Positions 1-9,497 of a DNA stretch of 64,000 nt are shown here, piece after piece. Each line of letters begins with the position of its first letter. Position 1 is the first letter of the stretch. Below the pieces are notes generated by a model. It had not been told where the DNA came from, searched no databases, and was given only the letters and a program-made list of their open reading frames with translations. The stretch is from assembly GCA_014860745.1 (NCBI GenBank), contig JACZJC010000005.1:21983-85982 (forward strand), written 5' to 3'. The position numbers and the translations under genes were made by a program. The DNA comes from Anaerolineales bacterium. Its GTDB lineage: Bacteria; Chloroflexota; Anaerolineae; Anaerolineales; Villigracilaceae.

Positions 1-918
1 GTCAAATCTGTCCGCCGAGTCGATGGGGTTGCAGATGCGGGTGCAATCTACACCTCCAGCACCGAGATCGTTTCACTGCCGGAACCGTTGAAGGTATCCA
101 TGCTGGGGGCGGAGCCCGGCCGGCCCGGCATGCCTCCGGTCATCGCGGGTCGTGAGTTTCGCGGCGGAGAAGCCCGCGAGGCCGTGATGGACCGAAATGT
201 GGCATTACGGACGGATATCGAAATCGGAGATGTGATTCAGATCCGCTCCACACAGGGGACGGAGGATGAATTCTTCGACCTGGAGGTGGTTGGGTTGGTG
301 GAGGGTCAGTCGTATTTTTTCCAACCGACGATCTTTGTCCCGCCAGCTACATGGGAAATCATCCGCCCGCAATCTCAATCTGAATTGACGAGTGACACGC
401 CCTATCCAAATATCATCGCGGTGAAATTGGCCGATCCATTACAGACGGAGACAATGTCAGCGCGGCTGGTGGATGAAATTTCGAATATCGAAGTTGCGAA
501 TATTGAGACAACCATCAACAACATCCCTGGGTATTCCGCCCAGCAGGGAACTGTGCAAACCCAGGGTTTCTTTACTCTATTGATTGGCATCCTTGTCATC
601 GGCGGTTTCTTCCAAATTCAAATTTTGCAGAAAGTGCCGCAGATCGGAGTGCTGAAAGCGATTGGTTCCTCGAATGGAGTGGTGGGTTTGTCAGCGGTGA
701 TCCAGATCATTGTGGTGACCATGATCGGGGTCGGAATTGGAGGCGGATTGACCTATCTATTTTCGCTGGGATTCCCCCCCACGATCCCGCTGGTGTTTAA
801 TGGCTCGCGTTCCTTGATCGCAGTGATTCTGCTTTTGGTGATCGGCCCGCTGGGTGGGATGGTGTCAATAATTTATGCTGTTCGTATCGAGCCGCTTAAG
901 GCTCTTCGGCTGGGGTAG
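1..918 (+). CDS. ABC transporter permease, FtsX/MacB-like (5' partial)
   Basis: The reading frame is open from the first base, so the gene starts outside the window; 305 residues are visible. The first half is a periplasmic-type domain. The C-terminal third carries hydrophobic segments (around residues 185-205, 220-250 and 275-295) with the ALKAIG-type motif (VLKAIGSS) typical of FtsX-like permeases, ending in the usual EPLKALR tail. It ends 7 bases before an ABC ATPase gene, so the two form a MacB/LolCD-type exporter. The substrate cannot be read from the sequence. Start and total length are unknown. Confidence 0.85.
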   Translation, partial: VKSVRRVDGVADAGAIYTSSTEIVSLPEPLKVSMLGAEPGRPGMPPVIAGREFRGGEAREAVMDRNVALRTDIEIGDVIQIRSTQGTEDEFFDLEVVGLVEGQSYFFQPTIFVPPATWEIIRPQSQSELTSDTPYPNIIAVKLADPLQTETMSARLVDEISNIEVANIETTINNIPGYSAQQGTVQTQGFFTLLIGILVIGGFFQIQILQKVPQIGVLKAIGSSNGVVGLSAVIQIIVVTMIGVGIGGGLTYLFSLGFPPTIPLVFNGSRSLIAVILLLVIGPLGGMVSIIYAVRIEPLKALRLG

Positions 919-925
919 GTGAAAA

Positions 926-1654
926 ATGTCTAATATAGCTCTCGAAGTACGTGATCTGGTAAAGTCCTTTTCGTTGGACGGTGCGACGATTAATGCGGTG
1001 GACCAAGTATCGTTTCAGGTCCGATCCGGTGAATTTGTCGCGTTGGTGGGGCCGAGTGGCTCCGGTAAGACGACCATGCTTTCGATCCTTGCCGCATTGC
1101 TCACGCCCACCAGCGGGCAGGTGTTGATCGATGGGCAGGACCTTGCCCGGATGAATGAAAAACAACGGGTGAAATTACGCCGCGAGAAGATCGGCTTTAC
1201 CTTTCAATCGAATAATTTGATTCCGTTTTTATCGGCGCGGGAAAATGTGGAATTCATGCTGCGCTTGAACGGCAGGCTGGATCATGCCAGCCGCATTCGT
1301 TCAGATGAACTCCTGGCTCGTTTGGGTCTTTCTGACCGTTTGCACAATCTACCTGCACAAATGTCCGGTGGGCAGCAACAACGCGTGGCGATCGCGCGGG
1401 CGTTGATCCACAACCCTGCAGTGGTGCTGGCAGACGAACCTACCGCATCGCTGGATACCGAACGCGCGAATCAGGTGGTGGAAACTTTTGCAAACCTCAT
1501 TCATGAAAATGGACGGGCGGGGATCATTGTGACGCACGACCTGCGCATGTGCCAGTATGTAGACCGCGTCCTGCAAATGCAGGATGGCAAGCTGGTGCGA
1601 ACTTATGAAAATAAAAAAGAGATCCGGGAGCTTGCGCGCGGATCTATACATTGA
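926..1654 (+). CDS. ABC transporter ATP-binding protein, MacB/LolD type
   Basis: A complete 242-residue nucleotide-binding subunit. Walker A is GPSGSGKTT (42-50), the signature is SGGQQ (147-151), Walker B runs into E171 (VVLADE) and the switch histidine is H204. Its length and the SLDGATINAVDQVSF N-terminus match the MacB/LolD subfamily that pairs with FtsX-like permeases, which is the gene just upstream. The ATG follows an AGGTGA ribosome site. It would power export or lipoprotein/peptide extrusion at the inner membrane; the cargo is unknown. A bidirectional terminator follows. Confidence 0.9.
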   Translation: MSNIALEVRDLVKSFSLDGATINAVDQVSFQVRSGEFVALVGPSGSGKTTMLSILAALLTPTSGQVLIDGQDLARMNEKQRVKLRREKIGFTFQSNNLIPFLSARENVEFMLRLNGRLDHASRIRSDELLARLGLSDRLHNLPAQMSGGQQQRVAIARALIHNPAVVLADEPTASLDTERANQVVETFANLIHENGRAGIIVTHDLRMCQYVDRVLQMQDGKLVRTYENKKEIRELARGSIH

Positions 1655-1669
1655 TTCGGCCACAGAATC

Positions 1670-1704
1670 AAAAAGGCTTTTGAGGATTTCTCGAAAGCCT
1701 TTTT
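1670..1704. terminator. Bidirectional intrinsic terminator
   Basis: An 11-bp outer stem (AAAAAGGCTTT at 1670-1680 with AAAGCCTTTTT at 1694-1704) plus an inner GAG/CTC stem, with A and T tracts on both sides. It sits between convergent genes (ABC ATPase on + and the cyclase on -) and can end both transcripts. Confidence 0.8.
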
Positions 1705-4700
1705 ATTTTTCCAGTAATTTTTCGACATCCTGCAAGTCGAATTGGGCACGACAGGAAGTAAATATTGCCCGCGCTTTTTCAAGATACTTTTTCCGCGCCT
1801 CACCATCGGACCGTTTGCCGATCTCGCGCAAGGCATTGGCTTCCTCCCACGGCATCGACAGCCGCCTCGCAGATTGAATGCCCGCCTGCCATTCACGGAA
1901 TGCGGCATCGCGCCTGCCCTCCATCCATTTTTGAAGACCGCGATAATAATGCACGGCAGGCTCTCCCATCAGGAAGGCCGGTTTGAATTTTTTTAGCATT
2001 TTTTGCAGCATGGCGGCGGTCTTTTGGATTTCTGAAGGGGTTTGCCAGCCGTGGACGTTGAAGGTTCTTCCCTCCTCCCATATTTCAAATGTGATTTGAG
2101 CGAGCATCCTGTAGGATACCAGCAGCGAATACACCTGGGGAGGAAGCGAAATCAAAATCGGAAGGGCGTTCGCCATATTTTTGACCGCCTCCTCTTCACT
2201 GTGCAGCCGCCAGTTCGCCATGGCGCGGATGCTGTTCAAATGGGCGATATTGATGGGCGTGGGGTCGAGTGCTTCACCGTCTTTCGCGTTGTGCAAGGCC
2301 TGTTCGAATTGGCCGCGCATGATGTGCAGGAAGGAAATTCCATAAGTGGACCAGGTGAGGTGCAGTTGATTCCCAGATTTATTTGCTTGTGCGATTAGGT
2401 CATTATAGTGTACCTGACAATCATCAAAATCCCTGCCGCGATAATATTCCAGTCCTGCCAAAACGGTTTCCGTGTTGCCTGCCAAATGACTGTCAGAAGC
2501 GCTGGTTGCAAGTTCCTTTGCTTTTAGCAAGGCGGCCCGGGAGGCATCCCATTCCCCGATGCCCAGTTTGTATGTGCCGACTGCGAGATACGTCCAAATT
2601 TGCGAACGCGGATTATCCACCGAGGCCGAGGCCTGCAAAGCCATCTCCGCATAATGGTTCGCCAGTTTATGGTTGGGGATGAATCCCAGGATTGCGCTTG
2701 CAGAGCCCAGCGCCCAAACCCGCGCGGGAGAAAGGCTGCCGCCATCTTCCGAAAGATTTAAACTTCCCAACGTATGGTAAAGCATGGGCAGACTTTCCAG
2801 CTTGATGTAATTTACATGCCCGAGATGAGTAAAGAGATGCGCCACCTCTTGAAGTTCCCTGTCTTTTTTCTTCAAACGTCCGATGAAAAAATTTGGGAAG
2901 CGGCGATGCAGGTCCTGGATGAACCATTGGGCGGCGAGGCCCACAATAACCCCGCTGGAGGTTGTCGGGCTTGGATGTTTTAAGATGGATACCGCCTTAC
3001 GGAAAGTTTCCCGGGCCGAGTCCATGTCACCAAGACCCATCTGCGCCTCTCCCATGCGCCGCAGCCAGTATGCCTGTTTCAGCGGCGGGGTTTCTTCGTC
3101 CCGTGCAGTGACAGCTCTCTCCAGGGCTTGCGAGAAAAATTGAATCGCTTCACGATATGTCCCGTTTCGGAAGGCCATCTCACCGGATTTTTCTAGGTAT
3201 TCAATCGCCTTCTTCGGCACATCCGCTTGTTTCCAGTGATGTGCCAGGACCGGGTAATAGGTGATGATATCCTGCATAAAGGAGCGTTCATACCATTCGG
3301 CAATGGCACGATGAAGGGAGCGTCTCTGGGAGAAAAGAAGCAGGTTGTAAGCCACCTCCTGGGTAATGATGTGCTTGAACAAATAGGAAATATCCGGGTC
3401 GGGGGAATCGAGGATGGTCAGTTCCTGCTTTTCGAGATGGGTTAAATATTCGGGTAGTTCAGCGAGCTCGGACTTGATCGGGTAGATGGCGGATAGCTCC
3501 CGAAGGGCGAAGACGCGTCCGATGACGGAGGCAACTTTCAGCGTGAGTTGATGCGAGGGCGGCATTTTATCGATGCGGCTGGTGATGACTCCCTCCAGGG
3601 AGCCCGGCAGGTTCAATTCCTCCAAATTCCCGGCGTTGGATGTGATGCGGCATTCGTTGTTTTTTATTTCGATGAAGTTGTTGTCGCGCAGCGCGTAAGC
3701 GAGCTCTTCGCTGTAAAACGGATGGCCTTCCGCCTTGTTGCGAATGAAGTCGACAAGTTCGGCGGGCAACTTTTGAACATTCAGCCGCTGGCTCAGGAGG
3801 GTTTCGATATCGAGGTTGCTGAGCGGGGCAAGTGATAAATACCTTGTCGAAGCCATGGCGCGAATTTGTGTAAACTCCGCCGTCGCTGCCACGCTCATCG
3901 GGCGGGCGGTGATCACGATCAGCAGGGGAGAAACCCGCTGTGCCGCAAGGCTCAATAGCGCCCAGGAACCTGAATCCAGCCAATGCACATCTTCGATCAC
4001 CAGCGCGGTGGGAGATTGGCCTGCGGTCCGTGCAAGCCGCTCGATGATCAGCTGGTGCATGGCGTTCGCGCGCGCATCGCCGATGATGTTTTTTGTATTC
4101 TCATTGTCTGGGATTATGAAAGGCAACACCGCGCTTAATAACGGCGCGCGTTCCATTAATCCTTTATCCGTTTCGATCATCTTTTCGAAGGCAAGTTTTT
4201 GCTCCGCGCTGCTCGCGTGCTCGTCGAGGTTGAAAATTATTTGGGCAATGGATTTCCAAACATGGTATGGAGTGCTTTGCTCGATTGCCTCGCCGAGTCC
4301 CAGCAATACTTTTATGTTCATTGCATCGGCCTGGCGGAACATTTCCTCCACCAGACGTGATTTTCCAAACCCGGCTTCCCCTTCGATAATGACCGCCCGG
4401 CTTTCTTTTGTGATCAAGGCGCGTAACGCCTCCGCTAGCGCGAAGCGTTCAACTTCGCGGCCGATCATATCGGTCAGGGCGATCTGCCCCTTGCCTTTTG
4501 CATGGCGCGCCTGTGGAACAAAGACTGCCACAGGTTGTGATTTACCGCGTACATTGACCGGGTCCAATTTAATAAAATCCACCCGGCTGCGCGCGCCTTC
4601 ATGGGTGCTTGCGTCACAAATAATTTGAATGGGTTCCCCAACCGGCGTGCTTAATTCCGCGGAAATGGCATGCATCAGGCGCGCCGCAAGATTCACAGCA

Positions 4701-5806
4701 TCACCGTTTATGGTGTACTCCCTGCGTATTTCATTTCCGATCACCCCGCAGAACATTCGTCCTGTGGCGATGCCGATATAACAACGCAAGCCGGCTTCGT
4801 TGATTGCCGTAACAATATCCTGCGCCGCCAGCACGCCGCGCAGCGGATCATCCTCATGGGAAAAAGGAGGCAGCCCAAATGCGGCCAAAAGGGAGACGCC
4901 TTTTTCATCCACCGCAATTTTATTTACACTGCCTTCGTAACGGTAGATTGCTCCCTGCAAAATTTGCGCCAGCCTCTGCGCCGTGTCGGTATCCACCCCT
5001 CGCGTCATTTCTGGAATATTGATGAAAAGGGTTGTCACACGTCGAAGTTCCGCCAGCCAGTCCGACTGTCCCGCATCGATGCGTTTTGCAATCGCCCCGG
5101 GGATGTACGACCTTAAAGCAGGGATGCAGTCTTCTTCCAGGAGGATGGGACTCTGCGCTTCAGACTCAATCTGAAAACTGATTCTGTTCAACAGCATGTG
5201 CCCATCTTGGGCGGCATCTCCCGAAGCGCGTCCCTTGAGCTTTTCCCATGCTTCCGGCGAAGCTATGATCTGACCGGGATGCAATGAGGCCTGTGCCTTG
5301 CCGACCTGGTCGATGGCATCCCCTGCGATGACCATTTCCCAGCGATTGAACACTCCTCCCAGGCCCGTCAACGTGATCTGTCCCGCCCCGATAGCGATCC
5401 TCGTCGAGAGGGTGCGGTCGCCAGCGCGAAACTTCTCAAATTTCCTTCTGGCTTCCAAAGCAGTCTGCGCCGCGCGCAAGGTTGCGTAATCCAGGTCTTC
5501 ATCTGCCCAGATCACAAGCAAACCGTCACCGGCGAATTTGATGATATCCCCGCTGTGCGCCTTGATTATATTGATCCACTGCCCGTAAAAATCATTCAAT
5601 ATAGCGGAAATGTCCTCCGCACCGGAGGGTCCCTTTGCCGCAAATTGCTCGGTTAATGCTGTAAAACCGGAAATATCCACAAACAGGACAGCCGCCAAAT
5701 AATTCTCTCCGAACGGCCTGTTCGGGGGAGTTGGGTCAGCGGCGATCCTTTTTTGAAGAATATCCGGAATATAACTTTTTAGCGTTTCGATCAGGGATGG
5801 GGACAT
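1703..5806 (-). CDS. sAC-like protein: two cyclase domains, AAA ATPase and TPR repeats
   Basis: About 1367 residues from the start chosen here. Two class III nucleotide cyclase homology domains come first. In the first, LFVDISGF (D44) and GDIIKFAGDG (K90, D94) keep metal and base residues; the second (about 265-440) begins with a weaker TLFINIPE motif and lacks the first Asp. An NTPase follows with Walker A EGEAGFGKSR, then a long helical TPR region. This order matches soluble adenylyl cyclases (ADCY10 type), where two cyclase domains make one active site. The frame stays open to 5905, but the earlier ATGs lie in the preceding gene; 5806 gives MSPSLIETLKSYIP, a normal lead-in to the domain. 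A TATAAT-like box at 5844-5849 could be an internal promoter. Whether it makes cAMP or only senses is unknown. Confidence 0.8.
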   Translation of the reverse strand: MSPSLIETLKSYIPDILQKRIAADPTPPNRPFGENYLAAVLFVDISGFTALTEQFAAKGPSGAEDISAILNDFYGQWINIIKAHSGDIIKFAGDGLLVIWADEDLDYATLRAAQTALEARRKFEKFRAGDRTLSTRIAIGAGQITLTGLGGVFNRWEMVIAGDAIDQVGKAQASLHPGQIIASPEAWEKLKGRASGDAAQDGHMLLNRISFQIESEAQSPILLEEDCIPALRSYIPGAIAKRIDAGQSDWLAELRRVTTLFINIPEMTRGVDTDTAQRLAQILQGAIYRYEGSVNKIAVDEKGVSLLAAFGLPPFSHEDDPLRGVLAAQDIVTAINEAGLRCYIGIATGRMFCGVIGNEIRREYTINGDAVNLAARLMHAISAELSTPVGEPIQIICDASTHEGARSRVDFIKLDPVNVRGKSQPVAVFVPQARHAKGKGQIALTDMIGREVERFALAEALRALITKESRAVIIEGEAGFGKSRLVEEMFRQADAMNIKVLLGLGEAIEQSTPYHVWKSIAQIIFNLDEHASSAEQKLAFEKMIETDKGLMERAPLLSAVLPFIIPDNENTKNIIGDARANAMHQLIIERLARTAGQSPTALVIEDVHWLDSGSWALLSLAAQRVSPLLIVITARPMSVAATAEFTQIRAMASTRYLSLAPLSNLDIETLLSQRLNVQKLPAELVDFIRNKAEGHPFYSEELAYALRDNNFIEIKNNECRITSNAGNLEELNLPGSLEGVITSRIDKMPPSHQLTLKVASVIGRVFALRELSAIYPIKSELAELPEYLTHLEKQELTILDSPDPDISYLFKHIITQEVAYNLLLFSQRRSLHRAIAEWYERSFMQDIITYYPVLAHHWKQADVPKKAIEYLEKSGEMAFRNGTYREAIQFFSQALERAVTARDEETPPLKQAYWLRRMGEAQMGLGDMDSARETFRKAVSILKHPSPTTSSGVIVGLAAQWFIQDLHRRFPNFFIGRLKKKDRELQEVAHLFTHLGHVNYIKLESLPMLYHTLGSLNLSEDGGSLSPARVWALGSASAILGFIPNHKLANHYAEMALQASASVDNPRSQIWTYLAVGTYKLGIGEWDASRAALLKAKELATSASDSHLAGNTETVLAGLEYYRGRDFDDCQVHYNDLIAQANKSGNQLHLTWSTYGISFLHIMRGQFEQALHNAKDGEALDPTPINIAHLNSIRAMANWRLHSEEEAVKNMANALPILISLPPQVYSLLVSYRMLAQITFEIWEEGRTFNVHGWQTPSEIQKTAAMLQKMLKKFKPAFLMGEPAVHYYRGLQKWMEGRRDAAFREWQAGIQSARRLSMPWEEANALREIGKRSDGEARKKYLEKARAIFTSCRAQFDLQDVEKLLEK

Positions 5807-5867
5807 GAACTGTTGCAGAGTCCTCGGACGATAAAGATTTTGTATTATATCGTATTGAACCGCACTT

Positions 5868-6422
5868 TTACCTCGCGTGGAAGAAGGCATCCATAACCGG
5901 GGCAATGTTCACGGGAATATCCTCATTCCATGCCCCGCCGTCGATCACTTCGCCTGTCTGTTGCCCCTGCCCATCCAACTTAAAGTAGACGGGTATCGCC
6001 TCGAAGAAAAAATTCTCCACCCTGCCGTTATCCCAGCCCCATTCATCAACATCCAACTTGATGATATAGGTCCCGTCGTAGGCATTAAGCATCAGCTCGT
6101 TTTTAGCATTCAAATACTTTTGGATCGCAATGCAGGGCGGGCACCAGTCCGCATCGAATTCAACCACGGGCATGAAACCGGAAGAAATTGCTTTCGCCGC
6201 TTCGATTGCCAAAATCTCTTCGAGAACTCCATCCTGTGGGTGAAGCCGAACCTCCTTATACCCGATCAACCCACTATTCCCCGTCGCTGTAGGGATTGCC
6301 TCAGTTTGCCGAACCTCTGTCGGTGCGGACAGTGATGCGGTCGGTTCAGTTTTTTGTGGAAGTAAAGCACTGCATGCGAGGATGAATAACGTCATAGTGA
6401 TCAAGAATATTCTCTGATACAT
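5868..6422 (-). CDS. Thioredoxin-fold lipoprotein
   Basis: 184 residues. The N-terminus is a lipoprotein signal with a lipobox-like LFILAC (C17), followed by a Thr/Pro/Glu-rich linker and a thioredoxin-like domain with the active-site motif WCPPC (93-97). The ATG follows GGAAGGG. It starts 11 bases after the DsbD-N-like lipoprotein gene ends, so the two look co-transcribed. It probably transfers electrons or reduces disulfides on the outer face of the membrane. The partner DsbD core (membrane domain) is not visible nearby. Confidence 0.8.
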   Translation of the reverse strand: MYQRIFLITMTLFILACSALLPQKTEPTASLSAPTEVRQTEAIPTATGNSGLIGYKEVRLHPQDGVLEEILAIEAAKAISSGFMPVVEFDADWCPPCIAIQKYLNAKNELMLNAYDGTYIIKLDVDEWGWDNGRVENFFFEAIPVYFKLDGQGQQTGEVIDGGAWNEDIPVNIAPVMDAFFHAR

Positions 6423-6433
6423 TTTTCCCTTCC

Positions 6434-6955
6434 TTATTGAATTGGAAGATGCACAACAAGGATTTGATTTACCACGGGCGCTTTACAACCTGTATCACTG
6501 CACGCCATGTATGTGATGCTGATTTTGTCGTCCATCGGGCCATTTCCATCCGGTAATGTCACTGGCAGGGTAAGCGTTACCATACCAACAGGATAGACCA
6601 GTAATTCTTTTGGCTCAAAGGCAGGGATTTGCGCGGGGATACTTTCCGTCAATTCCCCAGCCGCCGTCATTTTGCTGGCCGGGGTGAGTTCAAGTAGAGT
6701 GGGCCTGCCAAGCCCATCCACGCCGTTGCGCGGAATTTCCTTGCTGTAAAGATGCAGCCCGGCTTCAGGGACGAAAGATGCCACCAGGAGGCTGGCTCCA
6801 TCCTTCGGCCGGTTCAAATAAATTGAGACCATTACGCTGTTTTTAGTGAAAGTATCGAGCAGTAACAGATCGTCCCTTGTCCCCGAGCAGGATGAAATAA
6901 CGGCGGCCGCTGCAATCACCAAGAAAACGAGTTTCAATTTATTCTTGAAATACAT
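6434..6955 (-). CDS. Lipoprotein resembling the DsbD N-terminal (alpha) domain
   Basis: 173 residues. A lipoprotein signal ends in VISSC (C23). The rest has the beta-sandwich pattern of the DsbD N-terminal domain, with the diagnostic YMACSDTGCKAP near the C-terminus holding two cysteines, as in DsbD-alpha where the pair passes electrons. Only this domain is present. It precedes a thioredoxin lipoprotein, giving a small extracytoplasmic redox operon. A TATAAT at 6963-6968 lies only 7 bases before the ATG, so the message may be leaderless. Confidence 0.75.
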   Translation of the reverse strand: MYFKNKLKLVFLVIAAAAVISSCSGTRDDLLLLDTFTKNSVMVSIYLNRPKDGASLLVASFVPEAGLHLYSKEIPRNGVDGLGRPTLLELTPASKMTAAGELTESIPAQIPAFEPKELLVYPVGMVTLTLPVTLPDGNGPMDDKISITYMACSDTGCKAPVVNQILVVHLPIQ

Positions 6956-6962
6956 GCCCGTG

Positions 6963-6990
6963 ATTATACGACAACAAAATTAGTCCCCAA
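6963..6990 (-). promoter_or_regulatory. Promoter of the redox lipoprotein operon, probably leaderless
   Basis: On the minus strand TTGGGG (6985-6990), a 16-base spacer and TATAAT (6963-6968). The expected start of transcription coincides with the ATG at 6955. The -35 box lies inside the glutamine synthetase terminator hairpin. Confidence 0.55.
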
Positions 6991-7011
6991 AGCATAAAGC
7001 TCAGGGGACTA
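6975..7011 (-). terminator. Intrinsic terminator after glutamine synthetase
   Basis: On the minus strand TAGTCCCC (7011-7004) pairs with GGGGACTA (6988-6981), with an inner AGC/GCT stem, followed by ATTTTGTTGT. It lies about 40 bases past the glnA stop codon. Confidence 0.6.
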
Positions 7012-7051
7012 TTCTCACTACCATGAAAAGCGGACTGCTACGTATAGGTAC

Positions 7052-8392
7052 TTATGCCGTTTCCAAATACTTTTTAATCTCGAAATCTGTCACACGCAGG
7101 CGGAACTCATCCCACTCTTCCCATTTGGCGCGCAGATAAGCCTCAAAAAGGTAACCGCCAAGAGCCGATTTCAACACATCGTTCTTCTCAAGTTCGGCCA
7201 GAGATTCAGCCAGTGAGCCGGGCAGTTCGGTCACACCCAGCTTGGTGCGCTCTTCCTTATTGAGATGGTATAAGTTGATGTTGTTGAGCGGTTTGGAGGC
7301 TTTGAGATTCCTGTCAATTCCGTCCAAAGCCGCAGCAAGCATTACAGTAAAGGCCAGATACGGATTGGATGAAGGATCGGGGAAGCGCAACTCCGCACGG
7401 ACAGCCTTATCACGCCCTTCCGTATAGCGCGGAATGCGGATCAATGCCGAGCGGTTCTGCTGCGCCCAACCGATGTACACAGGCGCTTCGTAGCCGGGCA
7501 CCAAACGCTTGTAGGAATTCACGGTCGGTGCAACCACGCCCGCCAAAGCGCGGGCATGTTCCAATTGCCCTGCAATGAACGAATACGCCATCGGAGAAAG
7601 ATGCGCCTCATCCTTTGCATCGAAGAACAGGTTCTTTCCCGACTTTATATCGAATAGAGATTGGTGGCAGTGCATCCCCGACCCATTAATGCCGTATACA
7701 GGTTTGGGCATGAAGGAAGCGGTCAGTCCGTGCTGGGCGGCAATCGCCTTCACCGTATACTTCAAGGTCAGCACATTATCCGCAGCCTTAAGCGCATCCG
7801 CAAAACGGAAATCAATTTCATGCTGGCCCAATGCAACTTCATGGTGGCCTACTTCCACGTCCAGACCCATCGCATCCAGCGCATCCATCAATGCAGTGCG
7901 CACGACCACTGCTTCGTCGAACGATGAGAAATCAAAGTATCCGCCCGTATCATGGGGGACAGGATGGACTCCCTCTCCGTTCGAACTTTTGAAAAGGAAG
8001 AATTCCGGTTCGGGGCCGATGTTGTACTTCCAGCCGCGCTCTTCGATCTTCTTCAGGATGCGCTTCAACGCGCCGCGCGGATCGCCTTCAAACGGCTCGC
8101 CGCCCGGCGTATAAATGTCGCAGAAAACGCGCGCGCGCTTGGAATTATCAGCCGACCAGGGCAGAACCGCATACGTATCGGGATCGATCTTTAAACGCAT
8201 GTCGCTTTCCTGAATGCGCGCAAACCCTTCCACCGATGAACCGTCGAACCATGCGCCGTCGTTCAGCACATCTTCAAGGTGGCGGATCGGCATATCCACG
8301 CTCTTCACCGCGCCCATCACATCCGTAAACTGCAGCGACAGGAACTTGACACCATCCTCCTTGACCTTTTTTAACAAATCTTTTCCGTCCAT
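7052..8392 (-). CDS. glnA: Glutamine synthetase, type I-alpha
   Basis: 446 residues. It joins ammonia to glutamate using ATP, the main entry of nitrogen into metabolism. Seen in the sequence: the beta-grasp N-terminal domain with DVMGAVKSVDMP and FDGSSVEGF, the GPEPEFFLF and GMHCHQSL catalytic motifs, and NRSALIRIPR. Its length matches the short GSI-alpha form (as in Firmicutes) and not the longer adenylylated GSI-beta form, so feedback inhibition and regulator binding are more likely than adenylylation. The ATG follows AAAGGAG. It is apparently a single-gene unit with its own terminator. Confidence 0.95.
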   Translation of the reverse strand: MDGKDLLKKVKEDGVKFLSLQFTDVMGAVKSVDMPIRHLEDVLNDGAWFDGSSVEGFARIQESDMRLKIDPDTYAVLPWSADNSKRARVFCDIYTPGGEPFEGDPRGALKRILKKIEERGWKYNIGPEPEFFLFKSSNGEGVHPVPHDTGGYFDFSSFDEAVVVRTALMDALDAMGLDVEVGHHEVALGQHEIDFRFADALKAADNVLTLKYTVKAIAAQHGLTASFMPKPVYGINGSGMHCHQSLFDIKSGKNLFFDAKDEAHLSPMAYSFIAGQLEHARALAGVVAPTVNSYKRLVPGYEAPVYIGWAQQNRSALIRIPRYTEGRDKAVRAELRFPDPSSNPYLAFTVMLAAALDGIDRNLKASKPLNNINLYHLNKEERTKLGVTELPGSLAESLAELEKNDVLKSALGGYLFEAYLRAKWEEWDEFRLRVTDFEIKKYLETA

Positions 8393-8463
8393 TTTTTTCT
8401 CCTTTTGAAAATTTGATTTTGACTCTCCACTGACGATTGATGACTGATTTCGATCAGTTTCTT

Positions 8464-9393
8464 CTAATCACTTTCTGCCGTAACCTTTCTCGCCTCTTTC
8501 CTGGCCTGGGGCTTGCTCCTGGTATTAATGAACATTACCGACCCGATAATGATCACCGTCGCCAGCCAGATGCGCGGCTCCAGGGGTTCATTGCCTATCC
8601 AATTGCCGAGCAGTACTGCCACAATTGGATTAACATACGCATACGTCGCCACGAGCGAGATCGGCGCGTTTTGCAGCAACCAGCCATACGATGCAAACCC
8701 GATCAGCGAACCCGCAAAAATGAGATACAACAATCCATAGATCGAGCGGTATGAAACGGCGGAAATTTCCCAGTTATTTAATTCACCTGTAATTCCCGAA
8801 ACAATGAACAGGCTGATACTTCCCATAAGCATTTGCGCGCCTGTGCTCATCAGGGATGATTTTGGGAGGTCTGCCGATTTGCTATAGATGGAACCCGTCG
8901 CCCAAAATAAACATGCAGCCAGAAGGGCGATCACGCCGAAAGTGTTTAGTTTTGTGGTACTTCCCGAAATTTCAGCAGGACCCACCAGAATGAAAATGCC
9001 CACGAAGCCGATCAACAATCCAAGGATGGCCTGCCAGTTTGGCTTTACACCATTGGGCCGTATGGCTTCTGCAACCACGAGAAACATCGGCACGGAACCA
9101 ATGATGAGCGCGGCAATTCCGGAGGGAATGAATTGTTCAGCCCATGCAACCAATCCATTGCCGCCAAGCAGGAGCAGGGTGCCGATTATTGCGGTGGAGA
9201 CCCATTGCTTGCGCGTAGGCATGGATTGGCCAGTCGAACGCTGCCAGACTACCAGAATAATTCCCGAAATGAGGAACCGTATCCCTGCATGAAAAAATGG
9301 CGGGATGGTTTCAATAGCGACTTTGATTCCCAGATACGTGGAACCCCAGACAATGTATAACGCTAAAAGTGGTATCCAAATTTTTGTTTTCAT
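8464..9393 (-). CDS. EamA/DMT-family transporter
   Basis: 309 residues with ten predicted membrane segments in two five-helix EamA repeats. The N-terminus WIPLLALYIVWGSTYLGIKV matches the YedA/RhaT-like branch of the drug/metabolite transporters. These proteins usually export amino acids or other small metabolites; the substrate is not readable. The ATG follows AAAAAGGAA. The C-terminal tail is short, basic and cytoplasmic. Confidence 0.85.
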   Translation of the reverse strand: MKTKIWIPLLALYIVWGSTYLGIKVAIETIPPFFHAGIRFLISGIILVVWQRSTGQSMPTRKQWVSTAIIGTLLLLGGNGLVAWAEQFIPSGIAALIIGSVPMFLVVAEAIRPNGVKPNWQAILGLLIGFVGIFILVGPAEISGSTTKLNTFGVIALLAACLFWATGSIYSKSADLPKSSLMSTGAQMLMGSISLFIVSGITGELNNWEISAVSYRSIYGLLYLIFAGSLIGFASYGWLLQNAPISLVATYAYVNPIVAVLLGNWIGNEPLEPRIWLATVIIIGSVMFINTRSKPQARKEARKVTAESD

Positions 9394-9497
9394 TTTTTCC
9401 TTTTTATTTCATCACGAAGAGCGTTTTTGTTCCTCGCGCCGATTTCGCACACGAATGGATAAACAATCTAGATCCCATGATGTTGCGGACGCTGTCA

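Noticed and set aside
5806..5905. Longer start of the cyclase gene (ATG at 5905 or 5890)
   Set aside because: Both lie inside the thioredoxin gene, lack a ribosome site and would add residues not seen in the family; 5806 fits the domain start.
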